Shown: positions 18,952 to 27,092, counted from the stretch's first letter. The stretch: DNA of 64,000 nt from Actinokineospora bangkokensis (GCF_001940455.1 NZ_MKQR01000005.1:132319-196318), one strand, 5' to 3'. The notes: a model not told the origin generated them from the letters alone. Numbers and translations: made by a program.

Positions 18952-20303
18952 GGCGCACCGTCATCCAGGGCGCCGCCATCGCCACCGTCGACGTGTTCGG
19001 CACCGAGCACGCCGACGGGCACTTGGTGGTCGAGGACGGCCGCATCGCCGCGGTGGGGGCGGGCCCGGCGCCGGTGCGCGACGGCGACCGGGTCGTGGAC
19101 GGGCGCGGGTGCCTGGCCACGCCCGGCCTGGTCAACACCCACCACCACCTCTACCAGTGGGCCACCCGCGGCTTCGCCCAGCAGTCCGACCTGTTCCACT
19201 GGCTCGTCGAGCTGTACCCGGTGTGGGCGGGCCTGGACGAGGACACCACCCGGGTCGCGGCCACCGCGGGCCTGCTGCGGCTGGCGCGCACGGGCTGCAC
19301 GACCGCCGCCGACCACCACTACGTCTTCCCGGCGGGCGGCGGCGACCTGCTCGGCGCGACCGTCGAGGCCGCCGGGGCGGTGGGGCTGCGGCTGCACGCG
19401 GTGCGCGGCTCGATGGACCGGGGCGAGTCGCACGGCGGGCTGCCGCCCGACTCGCTGGTGGAGACGACCGACGGCGCGCTGGCGGGCACCCAGGCCGCGG
19501 TCGAGCGCTGGCACGACCCGGCGCCCGACGCGCTGGTGCGGGTCGCGGTCGGGCCGTGCTCGCCGTTCTCCGTCAGCGCGGAGCTGATGAGCGGCGCGGC
19601 GGAACTGGCCAGGGCCGCGGGCGTGCGCCTGCACACCCACCTCGCCGAGACCGTCGACGAGGAGGTGCAGTGCCTGGCCGAGTACGGCTGCACGCCGGTG
19701 GAGTACGCCGAGCGCACCGGCTGGCTCGGCCCCGACGTGTGGCTGGCCCACGGGGTGCACCTGTCCGACAGCGCGATCGGCGCCCTGGCCGCGCGGGGCA
19801 CGGGCGTCGCGCACTGCCCCACCTCCAACGCCCGCCTCGGCGCGGGCACCGCCCGGGTGGCCGACCTGCTCGCCGCAGGGGTGCCGGTGGGCCTGGGCGC
19901 CGACGGCGCCGCGTCGAACGAGGACGGCGGGCTCGGCGTGGAGCTGCGCCAGGCCACCTACCTGGCCCGGCTGCGCGGCGGCGCCGACGCCCTCGACGTC
20001 CGGCAGGCGCTGTGGCTGGCGACGGTGGGCGGGGCGCTGTGCCTGGGCAGGCACGTCGAGCTGGGCTCGCTGGAGCCGGGCAAGCTCGCCGACGTCGCGC
20101 TGTGGCGGCTGGACGGGCTGGCGCACGCGGGCATCGCGGACCCGGTGGCCGCCCTGGTGCTCGGCGCGCTGCCGCCGCTGCGGCTGCTGCTCGTGGGCGG
20201 CCACCCGGTCGTCGAGGACGACCGGGCCACCGGGGTCGACGAGGGCGCCGCCGCGCGCGACCTGGCCGCGGTCAGCGCCCGGTTGGCCGCATCGGTGGGC
20301 TGA
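18948..20303 (+). CDS. 8-oxoguanine/guanine deaminase-type amidohydrolase
   Basis: 451 residues from the GTG overlapping the uricase stop. Metal-dependent amidohydrolase of the ATZ/TRZ group: metal ligands in TPGLVNTHHHLYQW, HTHLAET, HGVHLSD and the aspartate of GADGAASNEDGG. Sequence style and position after urate genes fit 8-oxoguanine deaminase (8-oxoguanine to urate), which would feed the uricase directly. Guanine deaminase is the main alternative. Overlaps make it part of the uric acid operon. Confidence 0.85.
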   Translation: MRRTVIQGAAIATVDVFGTEHADGHLVVEDGRIAAVGAGPAPVRDGDRVVDGRGCLATPGLVNTHHHLYQWATRGFAQQSDLFHWLVELYPVWAGLDEDTTRVAATAGLLRLARTGCTTAADHHYVFPAGGGDLLGATVEAAGAVGLRLHAVRGSMDRGESHGGLPPDSLVETTDGALAGTQAAVERWHDPAPDALVRVAVGPCSPFSVSAELMSGAAELARAAGVRLHTHLAETVDEEVQCLAEYGCTPVEYAERTGWLGPDVWLAHGVHLSDSAIGALAARGTGVAHCPTSNARLGAGTARVADLLAAGVPVGLGADGAASNEDGGLGVELRQATYLARLRGGADALDVRQALWLATVGGALCLGRHVELGSLEPGKLADVALWRLDGLAHAGIADPVAALVLGALPPLRLLLVGGHPVVEDDRATGVDEGAAARDLAAVSARLAASVG

Positions 20304-20608
20304 ACGGCCCCTCCCCGGATGGTGTGCTGCGTCACATCGCCAGGTAGCGCCGAGTAGTCGGACGACCGGATGGGTGGTCCCCACCGGTGCGTCGCGGCGC
20401 GCCCGCTCGCGGAAACGACCACTCCCGACGAAGGCGTTGCGCCGGAACGGCGACAGGGTCACCCGCCGTGGTGCGCCAGGCCGGTTGATCACACCCGATC
20501 GGCCTATCGCCCCACCCCGCCGCGCTGAGTAGGAAAGTGGCACCCAGTACCCGATCGAGTGCAGAGTGACCCGACACGCACCGCACCGTGCACGAGGAAC
20601 GGACCCCG
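20304..20608. other. Intergenic region, 305 bp
   Basis: No credible gene. Codon-like structure is lost and no strong hairpin or -35/-10 pair stands out. It presumably holds the promoter of the PAS-GGDEF-EAL gene that follows; an AT-richer patch near 20485-20570 is the likeliest place. Confidence 0.5.
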
Positions 20609-22606
20609 ATGACCTCCCCACCGCGCGCCGAGCTGGCCGCGGGCTGGGCCACCGCGCTGGCGGCGGCGCAGGACGTCCCCGGCGGCCGGGCGGACGAGCT
20701 CACCGCCGCGCTCGACGACCTGCGCGCCCGCGCGCGGGCGGCCGAGCCCGCCACCGCCGCGGGCGCCGCGCTGGTCGCCGCCGGGTACGGCACCGCGGAG
20801 TGCCTGCGGGTCACCGTCGACCTGCTCGGGCCCGCGCTGCTCGACGAGGCCGGGCCCGGCGCGTTCAGCGCGCTGGCGGGCTTCACCGCCGGGTTCGCCG
20901 AGGCGGTCCGCGACGCCGTGGTGGCCGAGCAGGCCGAGGTGCGCTCCACCCTGGTGCGCGCCAGGCACGAGGCCGAGCTGGCCCGCGACGCCGGGCTGGC
21001 GCACTTCGACGGGCTGTTCTCCGCCGCGCCGCTCGGCATGGTCATCTCCACCCCGGACCGGCGGGTGGTGCTGGCCAACGACGCGCTCAGCGACATGCTG
21101 GAGCACCCGCGCGGCACCATCGCGGGCGACCTGCTCGACCTGGTGCACCCGGAGGAGCGCGAGCACCTGCGGACGCGCTACGCGGAGCTGGCCAGCGGTG
21201 AGTTCGACCGGGTCGACGAGCGGCACACCCGGCTGGTGACCGGCGAAGGCGAACCCGTGTGGGTCCGGCTGACCGCCACCGCCGTGCACCCGGCCGACGG
21301 CGGCCCCGCCCGGCACGTGACCGCGGTCGAGAACGTCACCGACCTGCACCTGCTGGAGCGCAAGATCAGCTTCGAGGGCACGCACGACCCGCTCACCGGC
21401 CTGCTCAACCGCTCCGCCTTCGCCACCCGGCTGCAGGAGGCGCTGGAGACCGGCGCCGACAAGGCGGTGCTGCACCTGGTGCTCGACGACTTCGCCGTGA
21501 TCAACTCCGGGATCGGACCGGCGGCGGGCGAGCGGCTGCTCGCCGACGTCGCCGCCCGCCTGGAGCAGCTGCTCGCCGACCTCGACGCCGTGCTGGCGCG
21601 CACCGGCACCGAGGAGTTCGCCGTCCTGCTGCCGCGCGCCGAGGCGGGCGGCGAGCTGGTCGAGCGGATCAACGACGCGCTGGCCGAGCCCACCTGGCTC
21701 GACGGGCACGGCGTGGCCGCCTCCGCCTCGGTCGCGGTGGTGCTGCGCCCCGCCCCGGGCACCGCCGCCGCCGACCTGCTCGCCGCCACCGCCATCGCCC
21801 TGCGCGACCTGCGCGCCACCGGCAAGCGCCAGTGGTGCCTGGTCGACGCCGAGGAGGACCGGGGCCGCCGCGCCCGCTCCCGCCTCGCCGCGGGCATGCC
21901 CGGCGCCTGGGAGACCGGCGCGCTCTCCCTGGCCTACGAACCGGTCTGGCAGGTCCCCGGCCCCGACCTGCGCCGCGCCAGGGTGCTCCTGCGCTGGGAC
22001 CACCCCACCGAGGGCGTCCTCGACGACGCCCGCTGCCGCGCGCTGCTCGCCGACACCGGCCTGGCGGTGCCGCTGGCCCGCTGGGCCCTGCACCACGCCG
22101 CCGACCAGCTGGCCGGGCACGTCCCGCCCTACCTGGAGCTCACCGCCGAGCAGGCCAGCGACCCGGACCTGGTCGGCCCGGTGCGCGCCGCGCTCGCCGC
22201 GGCGGAGGGCCTGTCGCTGGGCTTCCCGGTCGAAGCGCTGTGCGACTACGACATGCCCGCCGAGGACAACCTGCGGGTCCTCACCGACCTGGGCGTCCGG
22301 ACCGTCCTGACCGGCTTCGGCCGCACCAGGGGCGACCTCGCCTGCCTGGAGGACCTGCACTTCGACGCGGTGAGCCTGGACCCCACGGTGGTCGCGCGGG
22401 TCGCCGCGGCCCCGGAGGGGTCGCTGTTCCCCCGCGCGGTGCGCGACCTGGTCGCCCTCGTCCGCGAAGCGGGCTACGCCGTGGTGGTCGGCGGCGTGGC
22501 GGACCAGGCGCAGCTGGACTGGTGGGTGGCCGTGGGCGCCAACCGGGCCTGCGGGCCCCTGCTGGGCACGTCCGTGCCGGGCAGCGAACTCCCGGGCCGG
22601 GACTGA
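20609..22606 (+). CDS. PAS-GGDEF-EAL protein with degenerate cyclase and phosphodiesterase sites
   Basis: About 665 residues. A helical N-terminal region (~1-130) precedes a PAS domain (LFSAAPLGMVISTPDRRVVL, ~135-250), then a GGDEF-type domain (starting THDPLTGLLNR) and an EAL-type domain. The signature loop reads RTGTEEF in place of RxGGDEF. The EAL entry reads RARVLLRWDHP, so the catalytic glutamate of ExL is missing; AYEPVW replaces YQPI. It is therefore probably a non-catalytic c-di-GMP receptor or scaffold. ATG 20609 is preferred over GTG 20588 because GAGGAACG lies at a suitable distance. Confidence 0.85.
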   Translation: MTSPPRAELAAGWATALAAAQDVPGGRADELTAALDDLRARARAAEPATAAGAALVAAGYGTAECLRVTVDLLGPALLDEAGPGAFSALAGFTAGFAEAVRDAVVAEQAEVRSTLVRARHEAELARDAGLAHFDGLFSAAPLGMVISTPDRRVVLANDALSDMLEHPRGTIAGDLLDLVHPEEREHLRTRYAELASGEFDRVDERHTRLVTGEGEPVWVRLTATAVHPADGGPARHVTAVENVTDLHLLERKISFEGTHDPLTGLLNRSAFATRLQEALETGADKAVLHLVLDDFAVINSGIGPAAGERLLADVAARLEQLLADLDAVLARTGTEEFAVLLPRAEAGGELVERINDALAEPTWLDGHGVAASASVAVVLRPAPGTAAADLLAATAIALRDLRATGKRQWCLVDAEEDRGRRARSRLAAGMPGAWETGALSLAYEPVWQVPGPDLRRARVLLRWDHPTEGVLDDARCRALLADTGLAVPLARWALHHAADQLAGHVPPYLELTAEQASDPDLVGPVRAALAAAEGLSLGFPVEALCDYDMPAEDNLRVLTDLGVRTVLTGFGRTRGDLACLEDLHFDAVSLDPTVVARVAAAPEGSLFPRAVRDLVALVREAGYAVVVGGVADQAQLDWWVAVGANRACGPLLGTSVPGSELPGRD

Positions 22607-22731
22607 CCGCGGGCAGGCCGGTCGACCTCACGACGACGTGCGGAGCGCCAGGGTCGTCCACTGAGGACGGTAGGGGAAGGCTGGGATCGGGCTCGCGCCC
22701 GGCTTTCGACGCGTGGACCCGGAGACGCGAA

Positions 22732-22753
22732 GAGCCCCCGTTGCCGGGGGCTC
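22732..22753. terminator. Hairpin between convergent genes
   Basis: GAGCCCCCG, loop TTGC, CGGGGGCTC: a perfect 9-bp stem between the stops of the GGDEF-EAL gene (+) and the small hypothetical (-). On the minus strand it is followed by TTCGCG. No long T-run on either side. Confidence 0.65.
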
Positions 22754-22767
22754 CGCGGGGGTGGCGG

Positions 22768-23055
22768 TCAGGCTGCCACGGGCGCCGAGGTGATGGCGGC
22801 GGCGCCGGTGCTGGTCAGCGTCGCGGGGACCAGCTGGCCGAAGCGGCCGGTGGCGGGGGTGATGAGGCCCTGGTGGGTGAGCAGGTGCGCGGTGAACTGG
22901 TCGCAGCACGGCACGCCGTCGATGTAGAGGTCGGGCTCCCGGCTGCACGCCAGCTGGGCGCGGCCCTCGGCCACGGCGCGCAGCATGGCCAGCGCGCGGC
23001 GGCTCAGCTCGGGAGAGCTCGGATCGAGTGGTTCGGACGGCGTGGCGGTGGTCAT
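22768..23055 (-). CDS. Small hypothetical protein with a CC motif
   Basis: 95 residues, with AGGGGGAGCG placed before the ATG at 23055. The middle segment REPDLYIDGVPCCDQFTAHL carries a vicinal cysteine pair, and the N-terminal half has a helix SRRALAMLRAVAEGRAQLAC. The C terminus is alanine/threonine-rich. I believe similar small proteins exist in related actinobacteria but cannot name a family. No signal peptide or membrane segment. Function unknown. Confidence 0.65.
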   Translation of the reverse strand: MTTATPSEPLDPSSPELSRRALAMLRAVAEGRAQLACSREPDLYIDGVPCCDQFTAHLLTHQGLITPATGRFGQLVPATLTSTGAAAITSAPVAA

Positions 23056-23452
23056 CGCTCCCCCTGGGGTGAGGCTCGGCGGTCGTTTTCGCGTGGCGGG
23101 CACCCGCTTCCGATGCGTGGTCCCGCTCGCTCGTTCCATCGGAATGAGACACCGCCCACGTTACGGCGGGTCACGCCTGCGGGCCGCCGAACCGGCACAA
23201 TCCGGACAGTTTCGGAGGGTCATTACCCCGTCTGAACTCACCCGGGCGGGGGAAGATCGACCGGGTGAAACCCGCTGACCTGCGCAAACGGGTTGTGACG
23301 CCTGGATGGCGGTTGCGGAAGCGAAGCTCTCACATAGCGGGACAAGCGTCCGGCTGCCCGACGCGCAATTCCACATGACGGGAAAGGGGTTCGGCGCTCA
23401 TTCACCGTGCATTTGCATGGCGCCCTTGCACCGAATTCGGATTCGCGTCCCG
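23056..23452. other. Intergenic region, 397 bp
   Basis: AT-richer than its surroundings. Apparent ORFs crossing it continue antisense into the ATPase-like gene and look like shadows. It should hold the promoter of the minus-strand gene ending at 22768. I could not assign a -10 with confidence, and no strong terminator was seen. Confidence 0.45.
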
Positions 23453-23974
23453 CTACTTCTGGTGCCTGCTCTGCGTGCCGTTGAGACCGTAGAGGATGCG
23501 GCCGAGCACGTCCGGGTCCGGCGGTGCGCCCGCCTCCTCCTCGCGGGCCAGCCGAGCGGCCTCCGGCGAGGGCTTGCGGGTGCGCCGGGGCAGCGGCACC
23601 GCGCCCGCGTCCATCCCGCCGGGCAGCGGGATCGTCAGCCACGGCATGTACCGGCCGGGCCCCAGGTGGTCCAGCCCGCTGCGCCCGCCCTCGGGCGTCG
23701 GCGGCGCCGCCACCTCGTGCGCCGACTCCACCTCGACGACCAGGTTCCCGCCGGACAGCCGCACCCGGATCGTGATCATCCCGGGCTGCTCGTCCCCCGC
23801 GGCGGCCTCGACGACCTGCCGCGTCACCGCCCCCGCCAGCGCGGCCGCCCGCTCCCGCATCGGTTGCAGCTTCCACTCGGTGAGGGAGAACCGCACGAAC
23901 ATCTCCGCGCACCCCACGGCGCTCGGTAGGGCGACCAACTGCAGGTCGTCCATCTGCTCGGTCCGGTCGGTCAT
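23453..23974 (-). CDS. Degenerate anti-sigma-type (HATPase_c_2-like) protein
   Basis: 173 residues with a strong GGAGG site before ATG 23974. The N-terminal half resembles RsbW-type kinases of actinobacteria (VALPSAVGCAEMFVRFSLTEW, then a helix ending TRQVVEAAAGDEQ), followed by a strand pair ITIRVRLSGGNLVVEVES and a DHLGPGRYM segment. The N-box asparagine normally found in ELVTNAV is missing, so ATP binding and kinase activity are doubtful. The C-terminal ~45 residues are basic/acidic and probably disordered. It may act as a binding partner in sigma control. Assignment is moderate. Confidence 0.6.
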   Translation of the reverse strand: MTDRTEQMDDLQLVALPSAVGCAEMFVRFSLTEWKLQPMRERAAALAGAVTRQVVEAAAGDEQPGMITIRVRLSGGNLVVEVESAHEVAAPPTPEGGRSGLDHLGPGRYMPWLTIPLPGGMDAGAVPLPRRTRKPSPEAARLAREEEAGAPPDPDVLGRILYGLNGTQSRHQK

Positions 23975-24139
23975 CGGGCCTCCTTCCCCGCGTGCGCCAG
24001 ATGGTGTCACGCCCTCACCCGGCAGTGGGATGCCAGGTCCTCTTCTCACTCCCCGTGATGACCACCCGGCCACCCGGTCACGCTCCGCCGCCAGCCCCCC
24101 ACGCGCAGCGACCACCCGGCCTCCTGTATCAGTGGTCCC

Positions 24140-24748
24140 GTGCACGCGACGCGGTCTGACGGCAGCGACCTTAGCGCCGACTTCTCCATCACCCCCCACG
24201 GCGACACGCTCTCCCTCCTGCTGGAGAGCGCGGGCGGCAAGGTCCAGGGCAGCGACCGACCCCGCAACGCCGACTACCTGGAAGCCCTCACCCTCCTCCT
24301 CCGCCGTCTCGCGGCGCGAAACGCGGTGATCCTCCAGGCGTACGTCGATTCCCGCAACGTCCAGCACCTCCCGATCGACGACCGCTCGGTCATCGACGCA
24401 CCCGTTCACCTGGACGAGGGCACCGATCCGGATTTGGCTCAGAGCGTTCTGCCCTGGCACCTCCTGGGCTGGACCCTCACCACAGCGCACAACCTGTCGC
24501 GCTCTGCTGCACTGCCACGTACACCCCGATGTCGAGAACGTGGCAGTGCCCGGCTGTGGCGACCTGCACGTGCGGGGGCGCAGCGTCCCTCGACGCAGGC
24601 TGACACTCGCTCGTGTCTGCCGCACCCCAGGGCAGTAGGGCGACTCCCTGACCACCTCTCGCTGCTGGACGGCCGCTCGTGCGCGGCGCACCGGCCGGGG
24701 ACGGCGGCGTACTTCGCCTGGCACCGGGAGAACAAGTTCACCGGGTGA
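24140..24748 (+). pseudogene. Probable remnant of a ScoMcrA-like type IV restriction protein
   Basis: Open frame of 202 residues from GTG 24140. Residues ~30-100 (YLEALTLLLRRLAARNAVIL, AYVDSRNVQHLPIDDRS, then PVHL) resemble the N-terminal head domain of ScoMcrA-like restriction proteins (Y..L.LLL.RLA..GAV..A.VDS...Q.LP..R). After about residue 100 the similarity stops and the rest (LPRTPRCRERGSARLW onward) looks like noncoding or rearranged sequence. The sulfur-binding and HNH domains of the full enzyme are absent. I read it as a truncated gene; a small intact protein of unknown function is the alternative. Confidence 0.45.
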
Positions 24749-24751
24749 GGG

Positions 24752-25591
24752 TCAGTCCCAGCGGTCGTCGTTGAGGAAGCGGGCGAAGCCGCGCCAGGAG
24801 TTGGGGCCCATCACGCCGTCGATGGGGCCGGTGTAGCCGTGCTGGGCGGCGAGGCGTTGGACGGCGGCCCAGGAGTTGGGGCCCATCACGCCGTCGATCG
24901 GGCCGGTGTAGCCGTAGGAGCGCATGGCGCGTTGCAGGGCGGCGTAGGTGTTGGTGCCGGGGGCGCCATCGATGGGGCCGGTGTAGCCGTTGGTGATGCG
25001 CAGCCAGTTCTGGGCGCGCTTCCACATCAGCGGTCCGGGGACGCCGTCGGACTCGGTGCTGGTCTTGGGCAGGCCGCCGCTGCCGCTGCCGAGGTAGTCG
25101 AGCGGGTTGATGCGGGTGCCTGCGGGGTTGATCATGTGCCAGTGCACGTGCGGGCCGGTGGAGTTGCCCGAGCCAGGGGCGCCCGCGGCGCCGCCGGACA
25201 GGCCCACGGTGCCGCCTTGGGCGACGGTCGCGCCGTTGGCGAGGGAGAACTGCGACAGGTGCATGAACTGCGTCTTGTACCCGTTGGCGTGCGTGATCGT
25301 CACGGTGTGGCCGCCGGTGCCGTTGTCCGGCGTGTTGGTGACCCGGCCCGCGCCGGGGGCGGGCAGCCGGGTGCCGACGGCGACGCCGTAGTCGATGCCG
25401 CCGAGCGAGCCGCGGGCGATGTGCTGGGCCCACGTGCCGGTGATGGCGTAGCCGCTGAAGGGGTTGTAGAAGTCAGCCGCCGCGGCGGTGCCCGGCAGCA
25501 GCACGCCCGCGCCGACGGCGGTCAGCCCCGCCGCCGCGCCCAGCAGCAGGTCGCGCCTGCTCAGCCCCGAACCGCCGCAGTCCCCGCACAC
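24752..25591 (-). CDS. Tat-exported M23-family (LytM-like) protein with C-terminal peptidoglycan-binding repeats
   Basis: 279 residues from GTG 25591, five bases after GGAGG. Twin-arginine signal SRRDLLLGAAAGLTAVGAGV, then an M23 fold: GGIDYGVAVGTRLPAPGAGRV, a histidine in FMHLSQF, and the HxH pair in STGPHVHWHM. The usual HxxxD motif reads LGGID, so one zinc ligand is replaced by leucine, and the protein may bind peptidoglycan without cutting it. The C terminus has three repeats built on GYTGPIDGVMGPNSW. It is convergent with the McrA-like remnant; the stops are 3 bp apart. Confidence 0.85.
   Translation of the reverse strand: MCGDCGGSGLSRRDLLLGAAAGLTAVGAGVLLPGTAAAADFYNPFSGYAITGTWAQHIARGSLGGIDYGVAVGTRLPAPGAGRVTNTPDNGTGGHTVTITHANGYKTQFMHLSQFSLANGATVAQGGTVGLSGGAAGAPGSGNSTGPHVHWHMINPAGTRINPLDYLGSGSGGLPKTSTESDGVPGPLMWKRAQNWLRITNGYTGPIDGAPGTNTYAALQRAMRSYGYTGPIDGVMGPNSWAAVQRLAAQHGYTGPIDGVMGPNSWRGFARFLNDDRWD
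24794..24990. repeat. 75-bp in-frame tandem repeat in the M23 gene
   Basis: The 20-bp block GATGGGGCCGGTGTAGCCGT recurs at 24821, 24896 (one change) and 24971, exactly 75 bp apart (25 codons). The first two units are almost identical over about 50 bp (CCAGGAGTTGGGGCCCATCA at 24794 and 24869). They encode the GYTGPIDG repeats of the peptidoglycan-binding tail. Near-identity of two units suggests recent duplication or gene conversion. Confidence 0.85.
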
Positions 25592-25743
25592 GCGCGCCTC
25601 CGTGGTGTGGTCTTGTCGGACACGGTGTCCGGTTGGTGGGGACGTTACCGATCGGGGCGGGCCCGGCCATCGCCCGTGCAGCGCAATGTGCGGCAGCCCC
25701 GCGGCCGCACCGCGCGTACGGTGAGGGGCAGGATTGCCACAGA

Positions 25744-25817
25744 GGGAAGACAGGCAGAGGGAAGACAGGCAGCGGGAAGACAGGCAGCGGGAAGACGGGC
25801 ATGGGAGGACGGGCATG
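25744..25817 (+). repeat. 15-bp tandem repeat ending in the ribosome site and start codon
   Basis: Units GGGAAGACAGGCAGA (25744), GGGAAGACAGGCAGC (25759 and 25774), GGGAAGACGGGCATG (25789) and GGGAGGACGGGCATG (25803). The last unit contains the working ribosome site GGGAGG and the ATG of the DUF427 gene. The earlier units look like copies of the same initiation region without a start codon, apart from the ATG at 25801 in the fourth. Confidence 0.85.
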
Positions 25818-26165
25818 GCCAAGGGGCACACGGTCACGGTCGAGCGCGGCGCGGACCCGGTGGAGGTGACGATCGGCGGTGAGGTCGTGGCCCGCTCCGA
25901 CCGGCCGCTGCTGGTGCACGAGACGGGCCTGCCGGTGCGGGTCTACCTGCCGCAGGAGGACGTGCGGATGGACCTGTTCGAGCCGACCAGCACGCGCACC
26001 ACCTGCCCGTTCAAGGGCGAGGCGTCCTACTGGACCTACACCGGCCCCGGCGAGCGCCGCGAGGACGTGGTGTGGGGCTACCCGGACCCGATCGACTCCG
26101 TGCCCGAGCTCAAGGGCCACGTGAGCTTCTACGACACCGTGGCCGTCATCAGCACGAAGCCGTAG
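25815..26165 (+). CDS. DUF427 domain-containing protein
   Basis: 116 residues. Family features: VEVTIGGEVVARSDRPLLVHE, then YLPQEDVRMDLFEPTSTRTTCPFKGEASYW and DVVWGYPDPI. DUF427 proteins are small single-domain beta folds of unknown function, common in actinobacteria. ATG 25815 follows GGGAGGAC at 25803-25810. A longer frame from TTG 25734 would add QREDR repeats encoded by the tandem repeat, which I consider untranslated leader. A possible -10, TACGGT, is at about 25719. Confidence 0.88.
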   Translation: MAKGHTVTVERGADPVEVTIGGEVVARSDRPLLVHETGLPVRVYLPQEDVRMDLFEPTSTRTTCPFKGEASYWTYTGPGERREDVVWGYPDPIDSVPELKGHVSFYDTVAVISTKP

Positions 26166-26318
26166 GCCCTCCCCGCGGGGTCCTCGGCACCCCGTCCCGC
26201 GCTCCCGGGCCGGGCGATCGGCGCATTCACAGGCTGGGCGCACCCGACCCACAGGGAACCCTCAGCCTCCGGGAGCACAGTCGGTGCCACGACAGCGGAC
26301 ATCGACGAGGAGGTCCCG

Positions 26319-27038
26319 ATGCTCACCAGCACGATCGCCCGGACGGCCAGCGACCGAGGCGCGCGCACCGTCAACGCGGACGCGGTGGCCTCCTCCCCGG
26401 CGGCGGACGGCAGCGTCCGCTACGCGCTCGCGGACGGCATCGGTGACCACCCGGGAGCGGCCCGCGCCGCCCGGGTCGCCGTCGCCGCCGCGGTGCGGGC
26501 GGGTGGCACCGCCGCGCAGGCGGTCCTCGCCGCGCAGCGCGCCGTCCGCGACCTGGCGGCGGGCGATTGCGTCCTCGTCGTCGCCGTCCCCGACGGCACT
26601 GGTTACGACATCGCGTGGGTGGGCGACGCCCGCGCTTACGCCTGGACCGCTGACGGCCTGCGGCAATTGACCCACGACCACACCCTCGCCCAGTTCTTCC
26701 GCGACCGCGGTACCTCTTTCGCCCCGCGCTTGGAGCACGTCGTCACCACCAGCACCCGCACCGCCAAGCCGGAGGAGATCGGCACCGCCCGCGTGGCCGA
26801 ACCGGTGTCCCTGCTGCTGACCAGCGACGGCGTGCACAAGGCGCTCGGCACGGCTGCGATGGGCCAGGTCGTCAGCTACGCCCCGAACCCGGCGACGGCC
26901 TTGGTCCAGGCCGCGGTGGCCGCAGGCACCTCCGACAACGCCACCGCCCTCGTCGTGCTCTGCGCCGACCGGACCACCGTGCGCCTGCCCGAGCACGCCC
27001 CGGACCTCAGCACGGTCGCACTGCCCATCGCCGCGTGA
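26319..27038 (+). CDS. PP2C-family protein phosphatase
   Basis: 239 residues, ATG preceded by GAGGAGGTCCC. Metal-binding and catalytic motifs of PP2C are recognisable: NADAVASS near the N terminus, ADGIGDHPGAAR (DGxG), WVGDARAYAW, TSDGVHKALG and SDNATALVVL. Shorter than the average PP2C (about 250-300), but complete in motif order. Cytosolic, metal-dependent dephosphorylation of Ser/Thr. No kinase gene is adjacent, so the partner is unknown. Confidence 0.85.
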   Translation: MLTSTIARTASDRGARTVNADAVASSPAADGSVRYALADGIGDHPGAARAARVAVAAAVRAGGTAAQAVLAAQRAVRDLAAGDCVLVVAVPDGTGYDIAWVGDARAYAWTADGLRQLTHDHTLAQFFRDRGTSFAPRLEHVVTTSTRTAKPEEIGTARVAEPVSLLLTSDGVHKALGTAAMGQVVSYAPNPATALVQAAVAAGTSDNATALVVLCADRTTVRLPEHAPDLSTVALPIAA

Positions 27039-27056
27039 CGCGACCCCGCCCCTCGT

Positions 27057-27092
27057 CGTGGCGGGGGTAGGGCCAGCCCCACCCCCGCCACG
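27057..27092 (+). terminator. Hairpin after the PP2C gene
   Basis: CGTGGCGGGGGT pairs with ACCCCCGCCACG (27057-27068 with 27081-27092), and the stem extends inward with one mismatch. It lies 18 bp after the phosphatase stop and before the DUF2306 gene. No T-run. Confidence 0.7.

Noticed and set aside
23306-23929. 207-residue plus-strand frame over the intergenic region and ATPase-like gene
   Set aside because: Most of it is antisense to the minus-strand gene, which has a strong ribosome site and recognisable fold; no domain in the plus frame.
25734-25814. TTG start giving a QREDR-repeat N terminus on the DUF427 protein
   Set aside because: ATG 25815 has a better ribosome site and starts right at the conserved domain; the repeat is more likely leader. 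Kept as an open question in the findings.
25744-25817. CRISPR-like array
   Set aside because: Units of 15 bp are directly adjacent with no spacers and no cas genes nearby.
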